A stretch of 64,000 nt of DNA from Myxococcota bacterium (GCA_028289325.1 JANQQN010000137.1:1-64000), one strand, 5' to 3'. Positions 48,088-58,197 are shown, counted from the stretch's first letter. A program made the numbers and translations. Notes: generated from the sequence alone by a model not told the origin.

Positions 48088-50904
48088 ATGGATGGTCTCG
48101 AGCTCGACCCGGCGACCTGGAAGATCCTGAACCGGCTCTTGGGCGAAGCGTTGGATTTGCCTCCCGAACAGCGCGATACGTGGCTACGAACGCTGCCCGC
48201 CGCGCATCAGCACCTTCGCCCGCGGCTAACATCGCTGCTGAGCCACTCCACGGATGACCGTTTTGAAACGCTGCCGAAGATCGAAGCTGAGCGCTCCCGC
48301 TCGACGCACTTGGAGGGGTCGGAGGTCGGACCGTACCGTCTCCTTCGTCTCCTCGCCGAAGGCGGGATGGGCGCCGTGTGGCTAGCCGAGCGTATCGACG
48401 GGCGTTTCGACCGCACGCTGGCCCTGAAGCTGCCGCTTTGGTCTGCAGCTCGACCGGAGCTGGCCAAGCGTTTGGAACGCGAGTGCCGCATCCTTGCCCT
48501 CCTAGACCACCCCAACGTGGCGCGCCTCTACGACGCCGGCGTCACCGCACAGCGTCAACCGTTTCTGGCTCTGGAGTTTGTCGACGGGCAGTCCATCGAT
48601 CGCTTCGCCGCCGAGCGTGGTCTAGATACCGACGGCCGGCTTCGGTTGTTCGTGCAGCTTCTCGACGCCGTCGCCTACGCTCATCGCCGGCTCGTCATTC
48701 ACCGCGACTTGAAGCCGAGCAACGTCCTCGTCAAGAACGATGGGCAAGTCAAACTGCTCGACTTCGGAATCGCCAGATTGTTGGATCAGGGCACCGTGGA
48801 CGAGTCGGTCCTCACGCGAGAGACAGGAATTGCGCTGACCATCGCGTACGCGTCTCCGGAGCAGATTCGAGCGGAGACGCTCACCGTCGCATCCGACATC
48901 TACTCGCTCGGCGTGGTCCTGTACGAGTTGCTGACCGGCGTGCGCCCCGCCCGGCCAAATCGAGACTCGGCGGGCGCCATCGAAGAAGCCATCCTTCACG
49001 ATGAGCCGGCGAAGCCAAGCGAAGCCGCGGAGCCAGCGCTGCGGCGCCGGCTCCGTGGAGACCTCGACACCATCCTCTTGAAGGCGATCAAGAAGAACCC
49101 AGAGGAGCGGTACGCGACGGTAGACGCCTTCAGGACCGATGTGGAAGCTTACCTCGATGGAGCGCCCGTCCAGGCACGTCCGGACCGAACGTTTTATCGG
49201 CTCCGAAAGCTCGTCGTCCGCCACCGCTGGGCGGTGGGCGCCGCAAGTGCAATCATACTGGCGATCCTGACGGGCGCCGGCGCGGCCGTGTGGCAGGCGC
49301 GAATCGCGATCGCACAACGGCAGCGCGCAGAGGAGGTCAAACGCTTCATCGTCTCCATCTTCAAAGAAGCCAATGTCGACACCGGCACCGGCCAGCGATT
49401 CACGGTCGTTGACCTGCTGTCCCAAGCCCGCGACCGCGTCGTCAAGGCCCCGCTCCCCCCTGAGATCAAGGTCGAGCTGTTCCAGCTCGTCGGCGATGGG
49501 CTCATGAGCATGCACGACGCAGCCGCGGCCGAGTCTGTCTTCGAAGAGGCCATCGAGGCAGCGAACGCGCATTTCGGTCCAGATGACATCAGGACGATTC
49601 GTGCGCGCCTTTCCATGGGCGAGTCGCGCAACATCGGCGGCAAGATCGAGTCGTTGACCCGTTTGCTGGACGAACTTGTGCCGCAGCTCGAACGCCACCC
49701 CGACGCCTCCGCCGCCGACGTCGTAAGGGCGTATCGGCTCCGCGGCTACGTGTCGTACAAGTCAGGCGACTACGAGGCGACCGTCGCCATCCTCGACAAG
49801 GCTTTACTCCATTCGCTCGAGCCAGAAGAAAAGCAGCGCTTCTTAGTGCTGGTCCAGCTCGCGGAGGCGCTCACGTTCCTCGATCGGCACGATGAGGCGC
49901 TAGGCGCGATCCGAAAGGCCGAGGCGTTGATCGACGACATGTACGATGGCAACGCCAAACATCCGAGCGTCATGTACATGAGAGGCGTACGCTCTGTGGT
50001 TCAAGGGCGGTCCGGTGACCTGAACGCCGCAATCTCCGGCCTTCAAGACGTCGTTCGCGATCGCATCGAGCTGTTCGGCAAAGACGCCTACGCCGTGGCC
50101 ATCACGCTCAACAACCTCGTGCCCTATCAGCTACAGGCCGGCCACATCGCCGATGCCGTCGATGGGGCGGCCCGCGCCGTCGAGCTGTTCACTCAGCACG
50201 CCGAAGCCCGTTCGATGGCTCTACTCGCCGCGAAGTACGGGTACGCGACCGCGCTCCTCGAGGCGCGTCGCGGATCGAAGGCACGTGGGCTGCTCGTGGA
50301 GGCGCGACGGCAGTTGAGCGCGATCTTCGGGGCCCAACATCTCAACACGGTGTCCGCCCGCGCCAAGCACGCGCTGGCCATGGGCTTCGCCGCGCACCTC
50401 GAGACGGGGATCGACGAGATCCGAGAGCTGGAAGGCGAGCTTGGTCCGTCGTCAAAGCAGTTCTGGCCGAAGTATGCGGCCGGCATGCTGCACCGGCTCG
50501 CCGGGCGGCCCGCGCCGGCCGCTCGATACCTAGGCGAGGCCCTCGCCCTGGCCCAGGTATCAAAGGTCCACGGCCGCGAAGCCCAAACGCAGCTCGACTT
50601 GGGCGTCGTACTCGTGGATCTCGATCAGCGAGTACGCGGCGTACTCATGTTGAAGAAGGGCCTGGCACAGCTCGATACCGACGAAACCGTGCGGTCCCTT
50701 CGGGTCGCAGACGCTCTGATCGCCCTCGGCGAAGCTGCGCTCGCCGAAGACCGAGCCGTCGACGCTCGGCGAATGCTGACCCGGGCCTGCACGTTTTGGG
50801 ACGGCTTCGCGCCGAAGAGCGCCTGGGCCGCCCGTTGTCACCAGACACTCGACGCAGCCAAGGACGCGACTGAATCGCGCGTGGTGCCAGACCGCAATCA
50901 ATGA
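48088..50904 (+). CDS. Serine/threonine protein kinase with TM and C-terminal TPR repeats
   Basis: GGMGAVWLAERIDG, VIHRDLKPSNVLV, LLDFGIAR, YASPEQIR; TM segment; 4 nt after the sigma factor. Confidence 0.92.
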   Translation: MDGLELDPATWKILNRLLGEALDLPPEQRDTWLRTLPAAHQHLRPRLTSLLSHSTDDRFETLPKIEAERSRSTHLEGSEVGPYRLLRLLAEGGMGAVWLAERIDGRFDRTLALKLPLWSAARPELAKRLERECRILALLDHPNVARLYDAGVTAQRQPFLALEFVDGQSIDRFAAERGLDTDGRLRLFVQLLDAVAYAHRRLVIHRDLKPSNVLVKNDGQVKLLDFGIARLLDQGTVDESVLTRETGIALTIAYASPEQIRAETLTVASDIYSLGVVLYELLTGVRPARPNRDSAGAIEEAILHDEPAKPSEAAEPALRRRLRGDLDTILLKAIKKNPEERYATVDAFRTDVEAYLDGAPVQARPDRTFYRLRKLVVRHRWAVGAASAIILAILTGAGAAVWQARIAIAQRQRAEEVKRFIVSIFKEANVDTGTGQRFTVVDLLSQARDRVVKAPLPPEIKVELFQLVGDGLMSMHDAAAAESVFEEAIEAANAHFGPDDIRTIRARLSMGESRNIGGKIESLTRLLDELVPQLERHPDASAADVVRAYRLRGYVSYKSGDYEATVAILDKALLHSLEPEEKQRFLVLVQLAEALTFLDRHDEALGAIRKAEALIDDMYDGNAKHPSVMYMRGVRSVVQGRSGDLNAAISGLQDVVRDRIELFGKDAYAVAITLNNLVPYQLQAGHIADAVDGAARAVELFTQHAEARSMALLAAKYGYATALLEARRGSKARGLLVEARRQLSAIFGAQHLNTVSARAKHALAMGFAAHLETGIDEIRELEGELGPSSKQFWPKYAAGMLHRLAGRPAPAARYLGEALALAQVSKVHGREAQTQLDLGVVLVDLDQRVRGVLMLKKGLAQLDTDETVRSLRVADALIALGEAALAEDRAVDARRMLTRACTFWDGFAPKSAWAARCHQTLDAAKDATESRVVPDRNQ

Positions 50905-51055
50905 CCGGCGAACCTCGTCGTGTAGAACCTCGCCCCGCTCGCAAAGAAGGGACTCGCCGAGATCCTCGACCCCAAGCCCATCGAACGTGGCTTGCTCTCC
51001 GCCGGCCAAGGCTCCAATCTAGGCGTATCCGCGCCATGTGGCGCGGTCCTCGAGT

Positions 51056-52279
51056 ATGCCTATCCAGATCGTCTACGCGCAGCAGCCGTTCCCATTGTCT
51101 TGGACCAAGTCGATCTTCCTGGCCGGCCCGACCCCTCGAGCTGACAAGCCGGTACCTTCGTGGCGGGGAGCCGCCCTCGAACGACTCGACGCTTTGGGGT
51201 ACGATGGCGTGGTCTTCGTTCCGGAGCCCGCCGACGGTGGGTGGGGCAGCGACTATTCAGCGCAGGTCGATTGGGAGTCCCAGGCGCTGAACTTCGCAGA
51301 CGTCATCGTGTTTTGGGTGCCGCGTGACCTCGACACCTTGCCCGGCTTCACGACCAACGTGGAGTTCGGGCGGTGGGTCGACAGCCACAAGATCGTGCTT
51401 GGTCACCCGCCCGACGCGCCAAAGACCCGATACTTGGATACCGTCCTAAGGGAGGTCACCGCCGGCGCGACCGTCCGTCCCAGCCTCGACGATGTGCTCG
51501 TCGAGGCGCTTGGTCTGCTTGGTGACGGCGTGCTTCGCACCGCGGGTGAACGACATATCCCGCTGCACATCTGGCAGACTCTCTTCTTCCAGTCCTGGTA
51601 CGACCAGCTCAAGCGGGTCGGCCATCGACTCGATGACGCAAAGATCCGCTGGATCTTCTACCTACCGGGAGCGGGGAAGGTGCTCGCCGGCGTCATTTGG
51701 GTGAAGATCTGGGTCGAATCCGAAGGCCGCCACAAGGCCAATGAGTGGATCTTCGGGCGGACGGACGTCAGCTCGGTCGTCCTACTTCACCGCCCCCGAC
51801 ATGGATCGCTTCGTCTGGACGCCTTGCTAGACGCGAAGGTGGTGCTCATCCGAGAGTTCCGCTCCTCGGCCCGAACCGATGATGGCTTCGTGCATGAGCT
51901 GCCCGGCGGCTCATGCGCCAAGCCCGATCTCGACCCCCGAGAGGTCGCGGCGCACGAAGTCCGAGAGGAGACGGGTCTTGAGATTGAGCCCGAGCGACTG
52001 GTAGCGATCGGAAGCCGTCAAGCGATGGGTGCCGTCTCGACCCATCACGTACACCTGTTCATGGCCGACCTGACCGCCAATGAGATGCATCGGGCCCACA
52101 AGGCCGCGGAGGAGAGGACCGTGTTCGGCAACAAAGCCGAGACCGAGCGGACGCTTATCGAGCTGATGACGGTGAAAGAGCTGCTCGAGTCCTCGGACAT
52201 CGACTGGTCGACGATCGGCATGGTGATGAAGGCGCTGTACGACGCTAGCCGGGGCCGGTCGGCGACGGCGGTCATGTAA
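51056..52279 (+). CDS. Nucleoside 2-deoxyribosyltransferase-like domain fused to NUDIX hydrolase
   Basis: N-terminal IFLAGPTPRADKPVPSWRGAALERLDALGYDG..FTTNVEFGRWVDS; C-terminal VAAHEVREETGLEIEPERL. Confidence 0.8.
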   Translation: MPIQIVYAQQPFPLSWTKSIFLAGPTPRADKPVPSWRGAALERLDALGYDGVVFVPEPADGGWGSDYSAQVDWESQALNFADVIVFWVPRDLDTLPGFTTNVEFGRWVDSHKIVLGHPPDAPKTRYLDTVLREVTAGATVRPSLDDVLVEALGLLGDGVLRTAGERHIPLHIWQTLFFQSWYDQLKRVGHRLDDAKIRWIFYLPGAGKVLAGVIWVKIWVESEGRHKANEWIFGRTDVSSVVLLHRPRHGSLRLDALLDAKVVLIREFRSSARTDDGFVHELPGGSCAKPDLDPREVAAHEVREETGLEIEPERLVAIGSRQAMGAVSTHHVHLFMADLTANEMHRAHKAAEERTVFGNKAETERTLIELMTVKELLESSDIDWSTIGMVMKALYDASRGRSATAVM

Positions 52280-52644
52280 TGAGAGTCCGGAGATCCTCCC
52301 GACGATGGGTCGTCGGAGCTGGGACCCTCGAGCTACGTTGTGACGATCGGGCCCGGCGCCATCAATGAACGTGGGCGCATACACCTCCATGAGCCCAACG
52401 TAGCGAAGGCGCCTTTGACCGTCCTTCGTCGTACCGACGTTGTCTTACGCGAAAGCGACGGACGCACTCCGGCGCCACAAGAGTCGAACAGGCGCATCCC
52501 GAAGGTGCGTCCTCGCCGCGCCCCGAGGCGACAACGATTGAATCGTGCGCCGCGAAACGCCACGGGCTGTCCGAGAGCGGCTCGCCCGGTTCAACCTCGT
52601 TCTCGCTGGATGGAGCTTGCATCGGCTAGCCATCGACGCCTGCG

Positions 52645-53121
52645 GTGGACCGACTCTCTTTGACGAACGTCACTCACTATATCCGGATCGAAGGAGGCAA
52701 TCAGACGAGTTGGCTCTTGAGCTCTACTCGAATACCGGCGACATCATTGACAGTGGTTGCGATCATTTCAATCTTGTTGGTCGCCGCGCCGTTCGGATTC
52801 GAGCCCGCGCAGCCGGTGTCCGCAGGGGTGAACGGCGCCACGTACGAAGTCGGTCCCTTCGTCGCTCCGGATGGTTCTTACCTGCTCTTCGTTTCGGTCC
52901 GCCCGGGCGGCTTTGGCCGCGGTGACCTCTACATCAGCCGCCGCCTCAAAGACGGTAAGTGGTCGAGCGCGACGAATCTCGGCGCTCGAGTCAACACGTC
53001 CGGTCACGAGTTGTGTCCTTGGGTTTTGGGCGATGCGCTCTTTTTGAGTGCGTTTGGCGACCTGCGCTGGGTTCATCGCGACGTGCTGGGGACCACTCAA
53101 TCCACGAATCGAGCGAAGTAG
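52645..53121 (+). CDS. Short PD40/WD40-like beta-propeller protein, possibly a fragment
   Basis: VAPDGSYLLFVSVRPGGFGRGDLYISRRLKDGKWSSATNLGARVNTSGHELCPWV is a single PD40-type module. Confidence 0.55.
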   Translation: MDRLSLTNVTHYIRIEGGNQTSWLLSSTRIPATSLTVVAIISILLVAAPFGFEPAQPVSAGVNGATYEVGPFVAPDGSYLLFVSVRPGGFGRGDLYISRRLKDGKWSSATNLGARVNTSGHELCPWVLGDALFLSAFGDLRWVHRDVLGTTQSTNRAK

Positions 53122-53283
53122 CTTGCCACCGCCGTCCGCGGGCGAAGGCTTCCGGCAGCTCATCTACGAATTCCTTCGTTGACATTACGAATAAATTCGT
53201 AGTTGAGTCTCTCAAGGGCGGCCGAGAGCCCGAGCAACCACCCTGGCCGCCGGGAATGAGCGCCCTTTCGCCTGGAGTAGATC

Positions 53284-54201
53284 ATGACCATGTTTCGAAT
53301 CGTTTCGTTCGCCGTAGCAGGCCTCCTGCTCCCCATGGGAACACTGGCCTCAGCTACCGACACAGACTCCGGTCGGGAAGGAACATGGACCGCGGACCGA
53401 AGGCAGGCGAACGTCCAGCTGCATTTGCACCTCAGCCCACAGTCCAACCGCGGCGTCACCGTTCCATGGACTTCGCTTCAGAAGACCAGCGACGGGCTGA
53501 TCTTGAAACGCCAAGCGGGCGTCCTCACATTAGCCGGGCCGTTCGACGGTCAACGCGGGGGCGGGATGTTTACATTTACGCCCGACCCGTCGTTTCGCAG
53601 GGCCATTGGCTCTCGGGGCCTCGGCCCGCTGACCGATCGCCAGCAGCTCGAGGCCGCCTTGGCGGATCTCACCGTCGAGCTCATCGACGAGCTGCGAGCG
53701 GTCGGCTACGACGAGACGCTCAAGCGCTACCTCAAGATGAGCATTCACGGGGCGACGCCGGCCTATGTGCGAGCCCTCAAGGCTGTGGGCTACGACCATA
53801 TCCCCGCCAAGCGCTTGGTCAAAATGCGCATTCACGGGGTGGAGCCCAACTTCGTCCGCGAGATGGCCAACGTTGGCTACGGACGGCTGAGCCCCAAACG
53901 GCTAACGAAGATGAAGATTCACGGCGTAACGCCAGCGTTCGCGAGGGAGCTCCGAGAGAGCGGCGTCGAAGCTCCAGCAAGGCAGCTGGTCAAGATGAAG
54001 ATCCATGGCGTAACGCCCGCGTTCGTGAAAGAGATCCGAGACGCCGGTGTTAATGCAACAGCGAAGCAGCTCGTCAAGATGAAGATTCACGGTGCTACGC
54101 CTGCGTTCGTGAAAGAGACCCGAGACGCCGGCATTGAGGCCACCGCAAGGCAGCTGGTCAAAATGAAGATTCATGGCGTGTCGCCACGTTCGCAAGAGTG
54201 A
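53284..54201 (+). CDS. Exported protein with about five 28-aa KMKIHGVTPAFVKE repeats
   Basis: Signal peptide; LVKMKIHGVTPAFVKEIRDAGVNATAKQ repeat, 84-bp DNA period; ends mid-repeat (HGVSPRSQE*). Confidence 0.75.
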   Translation: MTMFRIVSFAVAGLLLPMGTLASATDTDSGREGTWTADRRQANVQLHLHLSPQSNRGVTVPWTSLQKTSDGLILKRQAGVLTLAGPFDGQRGGGMFTFTPDPSFRRAIGSRGLGPLTDRQQLEAALADLTVELIDELRAVGYDETLKRYLKMSIHGATPAYVRALKAVGYDHIPAKRLVKMRIHGVEPNFVREMANVGYGRLSPKRLTKMKIHGVTPAFARELRESGVEAPARQLVKMKIHGVTPAFVKEIRDAGVNATAKQLVKMKIHGATPAFVKETRDAGIEATARQLVKMKIHGVSPRSQE

Positions 54202-54270
54202 TCGCACTTTCGTGGTGTCGGACTTTCGCAGTACCTTCGGGTCTCTCGAATCGCGGCGGGTGGGTTTGAC

Positions 54271-54303
54271 GCCAATCGGGATCGAACCGACGACCTCTTG
54301 AAT
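54271..54303 (-). repeat. 33-bp copy of the tRNA-Ala 3' portion (possible att site or tRNA remnant)
   Basis: GCCAATCGGGATCGAACCGACGACCTCTTGAAT is identical to 57994-58026. Confidence 0.8.
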
Positions 54304-54363
54304 AATGCCGTTCGAGCCGCAAGGGGCACGCCCGCCGGCTGGCGCGACCCGCCGCGGTCGCGC

Positions 54364-54900
54364 TCAACCGCGTCGGCGCCGCTGGACACCCGAAGCCTTG
54401 CGCTTCGCTGATTTCGGGCGGCAGCGCGGTCGAGTGGACGCGGCGGTCGCGCGCTCGCCCTCCAGCGCCGCGCGACGGCCGGCCACCTGATCCGAGAGAA
54501 GATCGAGGACGGCTCGGACTCGAGCCGACCGCGCCATGTCGACGTGGACGACGGCCCAGTAGGTCTCATGAAGGATGATCTCGTCCGACACGCGAGCGAC
54601 GCCGGGCTCGCGTTCCGCGGCGTGGCAGGCGTGGACGCCCAGGCCGAGTCCGGCGCGAATGGCGGAAAGCTGCGTGGCGGTAGATGCCGCGCGGACAACG
54701 ACTCGGGCGCCGGCTCCGTGCGGAACGAGCCACTGCTCCTCGGGTGCCCCCGCCCATTCCGGAGCCAATCCGACGAGATCGTGTCCGGCCAGCTCCCTAG
54801 GATCCCGCGGCACGCCGCGCCTCGCCAGATACTCTTTCGAAGCGTACAACGCGCTCTTCACGTTCCCCAGCTGCCGGCCGACGTGGTTCGGGGCCGGCGC
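54364..54900 (-). pseudogene. LysR-type regulator, C-terminal fragment
   Basis: SALYASKEYLARRGVPRDPRELAGHDLVGLAPEW...AIRAGLGLGVHACHAAE; HTH half missing, upstream part overlaps the next gene. Confidence 0.7.
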
Positions 54901-54902
54901 GT

Positions 54903-56888
54903 TCAGAAGTAGGGATTGAGCGACCATCCGTAACGTGCGCCCCACGTACGCAGCATATCACCGAGGAGGGCCGCGCCGTCATCATCGTTGGCCACCGCGA
55001 AGAATCCGTGGCCCACGTCGGGCGCAACGACAAAGAGCGATCGGAGTCCAGGGTTGCCACCTGCGTGCAGGGCAATCCGGGTCTTGTTGGGCGTCGTATA
55101 GACGTTGTGACCGAGCGCGTAGTGCGTCGTTCCGACGTCGACGCCGGGGATGTCAACCGGGATGACGGGACGGAGCATCTCGTGAAACCACGCGTCCGAG
55201 ATTATGGTTCGACGCGCCTCGCGGCCAGCTTCGGTATGCAGGATGATGAACCGGGCCATGTCTCGTGCGGTCGTGTAGAGCCCACCGGCAGCGCCGACGA
55301 GGCGGTACTTTTCGCGCCGTCGCCCGTCGCTCCGATAGTAGGCGGCGGCCCGTTCTATGTCGTCCGGGGTGGGCGCGAAGGTACTGTCGGTCATCGAAGC
55401 CGGCCCGAGCACGTTCTTTTTGACGTAGTCATCAAACGTCGAGTGAGTGCGGTCCTCGATGAGCTTCTGGAGGAGTAAGTAGCCTGCACCGGAGTAGGCG
55501 TACCGTCGCCCCGGCTGGTGCACGATCGTTGCGCCGGACACCGAGCTTTCTCCACGCAGCACGGCGACAGCGCTCGGCACGGGCTTGGACGCCGGGATCA
55601 CGGGTGCGCTCGGTGTCGAGACGCCACTGGTGTGGCTCAGGAGCCGCTCGACGGTGACCTCGGCGCTCGCGTGCGCCCCGTCCGGCAATCGGTAGCTCTC
55701 GAGATGGTCGTTGATCGGGCTCGCCAACGCGATGTGCTTACGCTGGGCCAGCGCGAGCACCGCCCAGGCGGTCAACGACTTCGAGATCGAAGCGACGTTG
55801 ATCGGGGTCCGGACGGTCATGGCGCGCCCACTCTCTCGATCGGCTACGCCGAATGCGTGGAGCCCGATCAGCTCGCCGTCTTCGACCACGGCGAGCTGGA
55901 CGCCTTGCACGCGGCCGCTCGCTACGGCTTGCTCTGCGAGATCCGCGAGTCGATTCCTGTGGCTGGCGCGTGACGTCGATTCCACTGATGGCCGACCGGG
56001 ATACGCGCATCGAAAGCCGACGAAGCGCACCGCGTTGGTGACGACGTGGCTGTCGCGCCATCGGGTCCGAAGGTTGACGACGGAACCCTCGAAGCTGGCT
56101 CCGCGCACCGCTCGTCGCCCGCGTACGCTCATGATGGCGTCGTCGGCCACTGGACCTCCGGCGATGGGGTCGACGGAGGCGATGTCCACGTAGTTCTGCC
56201 ACTCGTCTAGAAGCCATTCCCATACGTTTCCGGCCAGGTCGTAGAGCCCCAAGGCGTTCGGCGGGTAGGATCCGACGTCGGTCGTGCGGCCGACCTCGCT
56301 CGCGCCGTAGTTGGCGAGCGCCGGGCTCGGCAGCGCGTCGCCCCAAGGGAACTCGACGTCATCTCGGCTCCGAGCGACGAACTCCCACTCCGCTTCCGTG
56401 GGCAGTCTTCCGCCGCTCCAGCGGCAAAATGACTGTGCCGCGTGCCAGGTCACGAAGACGACGGGGCGCTGGGCTTTGCCGGGCGGCGGACCGGTCTGCG
56501 TCCAGTTGGCGAGATACCTGCCATTCTGGTGAGTAGCAGGCACGGCGCCGGGCGCCCATTCCGGATGGGTCGAAACGAACTCGGCGAACCGCTGCTGGGT
56601 GACTTCACAAGCGTCGATGGCGAAGTCGCTGAGCGTGACAAGGTGCTCGGGAACCTCGGTTTGAAACGCCCCTGGCCGATTGAAGGCGTAGCGCTCACGG
56701 CGCTCAGCGACCGCGCCCGCGGCGAGACCCATCCGGAAGGTCCCGCCCGGGATCATCACTCGCTCGGCACAGATCCGACTCGAAGACCAGGATGGTGGTG
56801 AGTCCTGCGTTGACCCGCGGCACGAGGAACCCAGTAGTAGCCCCACGATGACGATGATGCGCGGACTAACATTTATGGTGTGACCCAT
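54903..56888 (-). CDS. Formylglycine-generating-enzyme-like (SUMF1) domain fused to class C beta-lactamase-like serine hydrolase
   Basis: MIPGGTFRMG...LPTEAEWEFVARS..GLYDLAGNVWEWLLDEW..RGASFEG..VRFVGFRCA; then SISKSLTAWAVLALA, YAYSGAGY, HAGGNPG. Confidence 0.85.
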   Translation of the reverse strand: MGHTINVSPRIIVIVGLLLGSSCRGSTQDSPPSWSSSRICAERVMIPGGTFRMGLAAGAVAERRERYAFNRPGAFQTEVPEHLVTLSDFAIDACEVTQQRFAEFVSTHPEWAPGAVPATHQNGRYLANWTQTGPPPGKAQRPVVFVTWHAAQSFCRWSGGRLPTEAEWEFVARSRDDVEFPWGDALPSPALANYGASEVGRTTDVGSYPPNALGLYDLAGNVWEWLLDEWQNYVDIASVDPIAGGPVADDAIMSVRGRRAVRGASFEGSVVNLRTRWRDSHVVTNAVRFVGFRCAYPGRPSVESTSRASHRNRLADLAEQAVASGRVQGVQLAVVEDGELIGLHAFGVADRESGRAMTVRTPINVASISKSLTAWAVLALAQRKHIALASPINDHLESYRLPDGAHASAEVTVERLLSHTSGVSTPSAPVIPASKPVPSAVAVLRGESSVSGATIVHQPGRRYAYSGAGYLLLQKLIEDRTHSTFDDYVKKNVLGPASMTDSTFAPTPDDIERAAAYYRSDGRRREKYRLVGAAGGLYTTARDMARFIILHTEAGREARRTIISDAWFHEMLRPVIPVDIPGVDVGTTHYALGHNVYTTPNKTRIALHAGGNPGLRSLFVVAPDVGHGFFAVANDDDGAALLGDMLRTWGARYGWSLNPYF

Positions 56889-57020
56889 ACCTGCAGCATG
56901 GCGCTCCCATGGTTCCTGCGCAATGCAGCCTCTGATCACCAGCCGGACCTGAGCGTCGACCTGTGGGTCGCCAGAAAGAGCAGTGCTGAATGCCCCGCAG
57001 ATAGCATTCAGTTTTTAAAC

Positions 57021-57408
57021 TCAGGCGCGAAGAGTACGCGCCGGATACTGAGCTATGGAGGCGTCCCGGGTCACAATGATGAGGTTTTCTGCGAGGGCCT
57101 GCGCAATAAGTAGGCGATCGAACGGATCGCGATGCACGTCAGGAAGTGAAGCGACGCGGTGCGCGTGTCTGGTGTGAACCGGCAGCTCTGCAAAGCCTTG
57201 TTGCTCGGGACCTCGGCGAAATCTGTGGGGATCACGAGCTTGCCTAGGGCCTGCTTGATCCGGCACTCCCAGACGACGACGGCGCTCAGCCAAACAGTGT
57301 TGTTTGAGTGTTGTTTGGCTCCGCGATCGTGTCGCGCGACTCGGTTGTTAGCGCGTCACCCCCGTTGAGCCACCAATGGAGCACATGCGTGTCGAGCAGC
57401 AGTTGCAC
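57021..57408 (-). pseudogene. VapC-like PIN toxin, frameshifted
   Basis: QLLLDTHVLHWWLNGGDALT..., then after an 11-bp duplication VWLSAVVVWECRIKQALGKLVIPTDFAEV, then in a third frame EQQGFAELPVHTRHAHRVASLPDVHRDPFDRLLIAQALAENLIIVTRD. Confidence 0.8.
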
Positions 57409-57409
57409 G

Positions 57410-57652
57410 TCAATCTGTATTGACGCCGAATGCCTCGGCGAGGTCCTCAGGCAGCTGATCGAAGTCGGCGGAGATCTGAATCTGTCCTCGCAGTGCCCCT
57501 GGCACCCTATGCGCCTTCGTGGTCGCGTAAGGCACGAGCCGAGCCACAGGCTTGCCCGCGCGTCCGATGACGACCTCTTCACCTGCGAGCACTCGTTCTA
57601 GGAGGGCAGACAGCTGGGCCTTTGCCTCGGTCACCGTGAGGATCTCTTTCAT
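57410..57652 (-). CDS. Phd/YefM-type antitoxin
   Basis: MKEILTVTEAKAQLSALLERVLAGEEVVIGRAGKPVARLVPY; immediately upstream of vapC remnant. Confidence 0.87.
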   Translation of the reverse strand: MKEILTVTEAKAQLSALLERVLAGEEVVIGRAGKPVARLVPYATTKAHRVPGALRGQIQISADFDQLPEDLAEAFGVNTD

Positions 57653-57989
57653 GGCATCCAGAAGACCAGACCAGACCAGACCAGGCCAACAGGCACTGGT
57701 GAGCCCGTCATCTATCCGCGCTCGAAACGAGTTTTATGCCCGTAATTCTAGGCTCTTACAGTCCCGGGAAGGTGAGGCCCCTCAACGCCGCTCGGACGCT
57801 GGTTGCGCAAGACGGCGCTCAGGTCATTGTTGCTGAACAAGAGGTCTCACTTGCTTTCGATCGCGGTCTTCGACTCCAGCCCGTGCCGTTGAACGGTTCG
57901 GCGTCGGAGGAGAGCGGGGGTGGTGGTACCGAATCGCAATCCGGTCCAAGAAGCGGGATTCCTCTTTGAGTTTCGCCGACTTGGATGTT

Positions 57990-58062
<73 letters not shown>

Positions 58063-58197
58063 TCGAATTTGGGAATCGGGTGATAGCTGGCGACGGGCGG
58101 GCCTGTCAACCGATATATCTGCGGGCGCTGGGGGCCTTGCGAAGAGGGCAAACCGGGTTTGTTTTCGTGACGAGTGCCGGCCATGGGGCCGCCGCGT

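Noticed and set aside
54171-54698. Minus-strand ORF reading KRSSVRSRLASNPP
   Set aside because: Typical translation of a tRNA 3' sequence (also seen at 57819-58031), not a protein gene.
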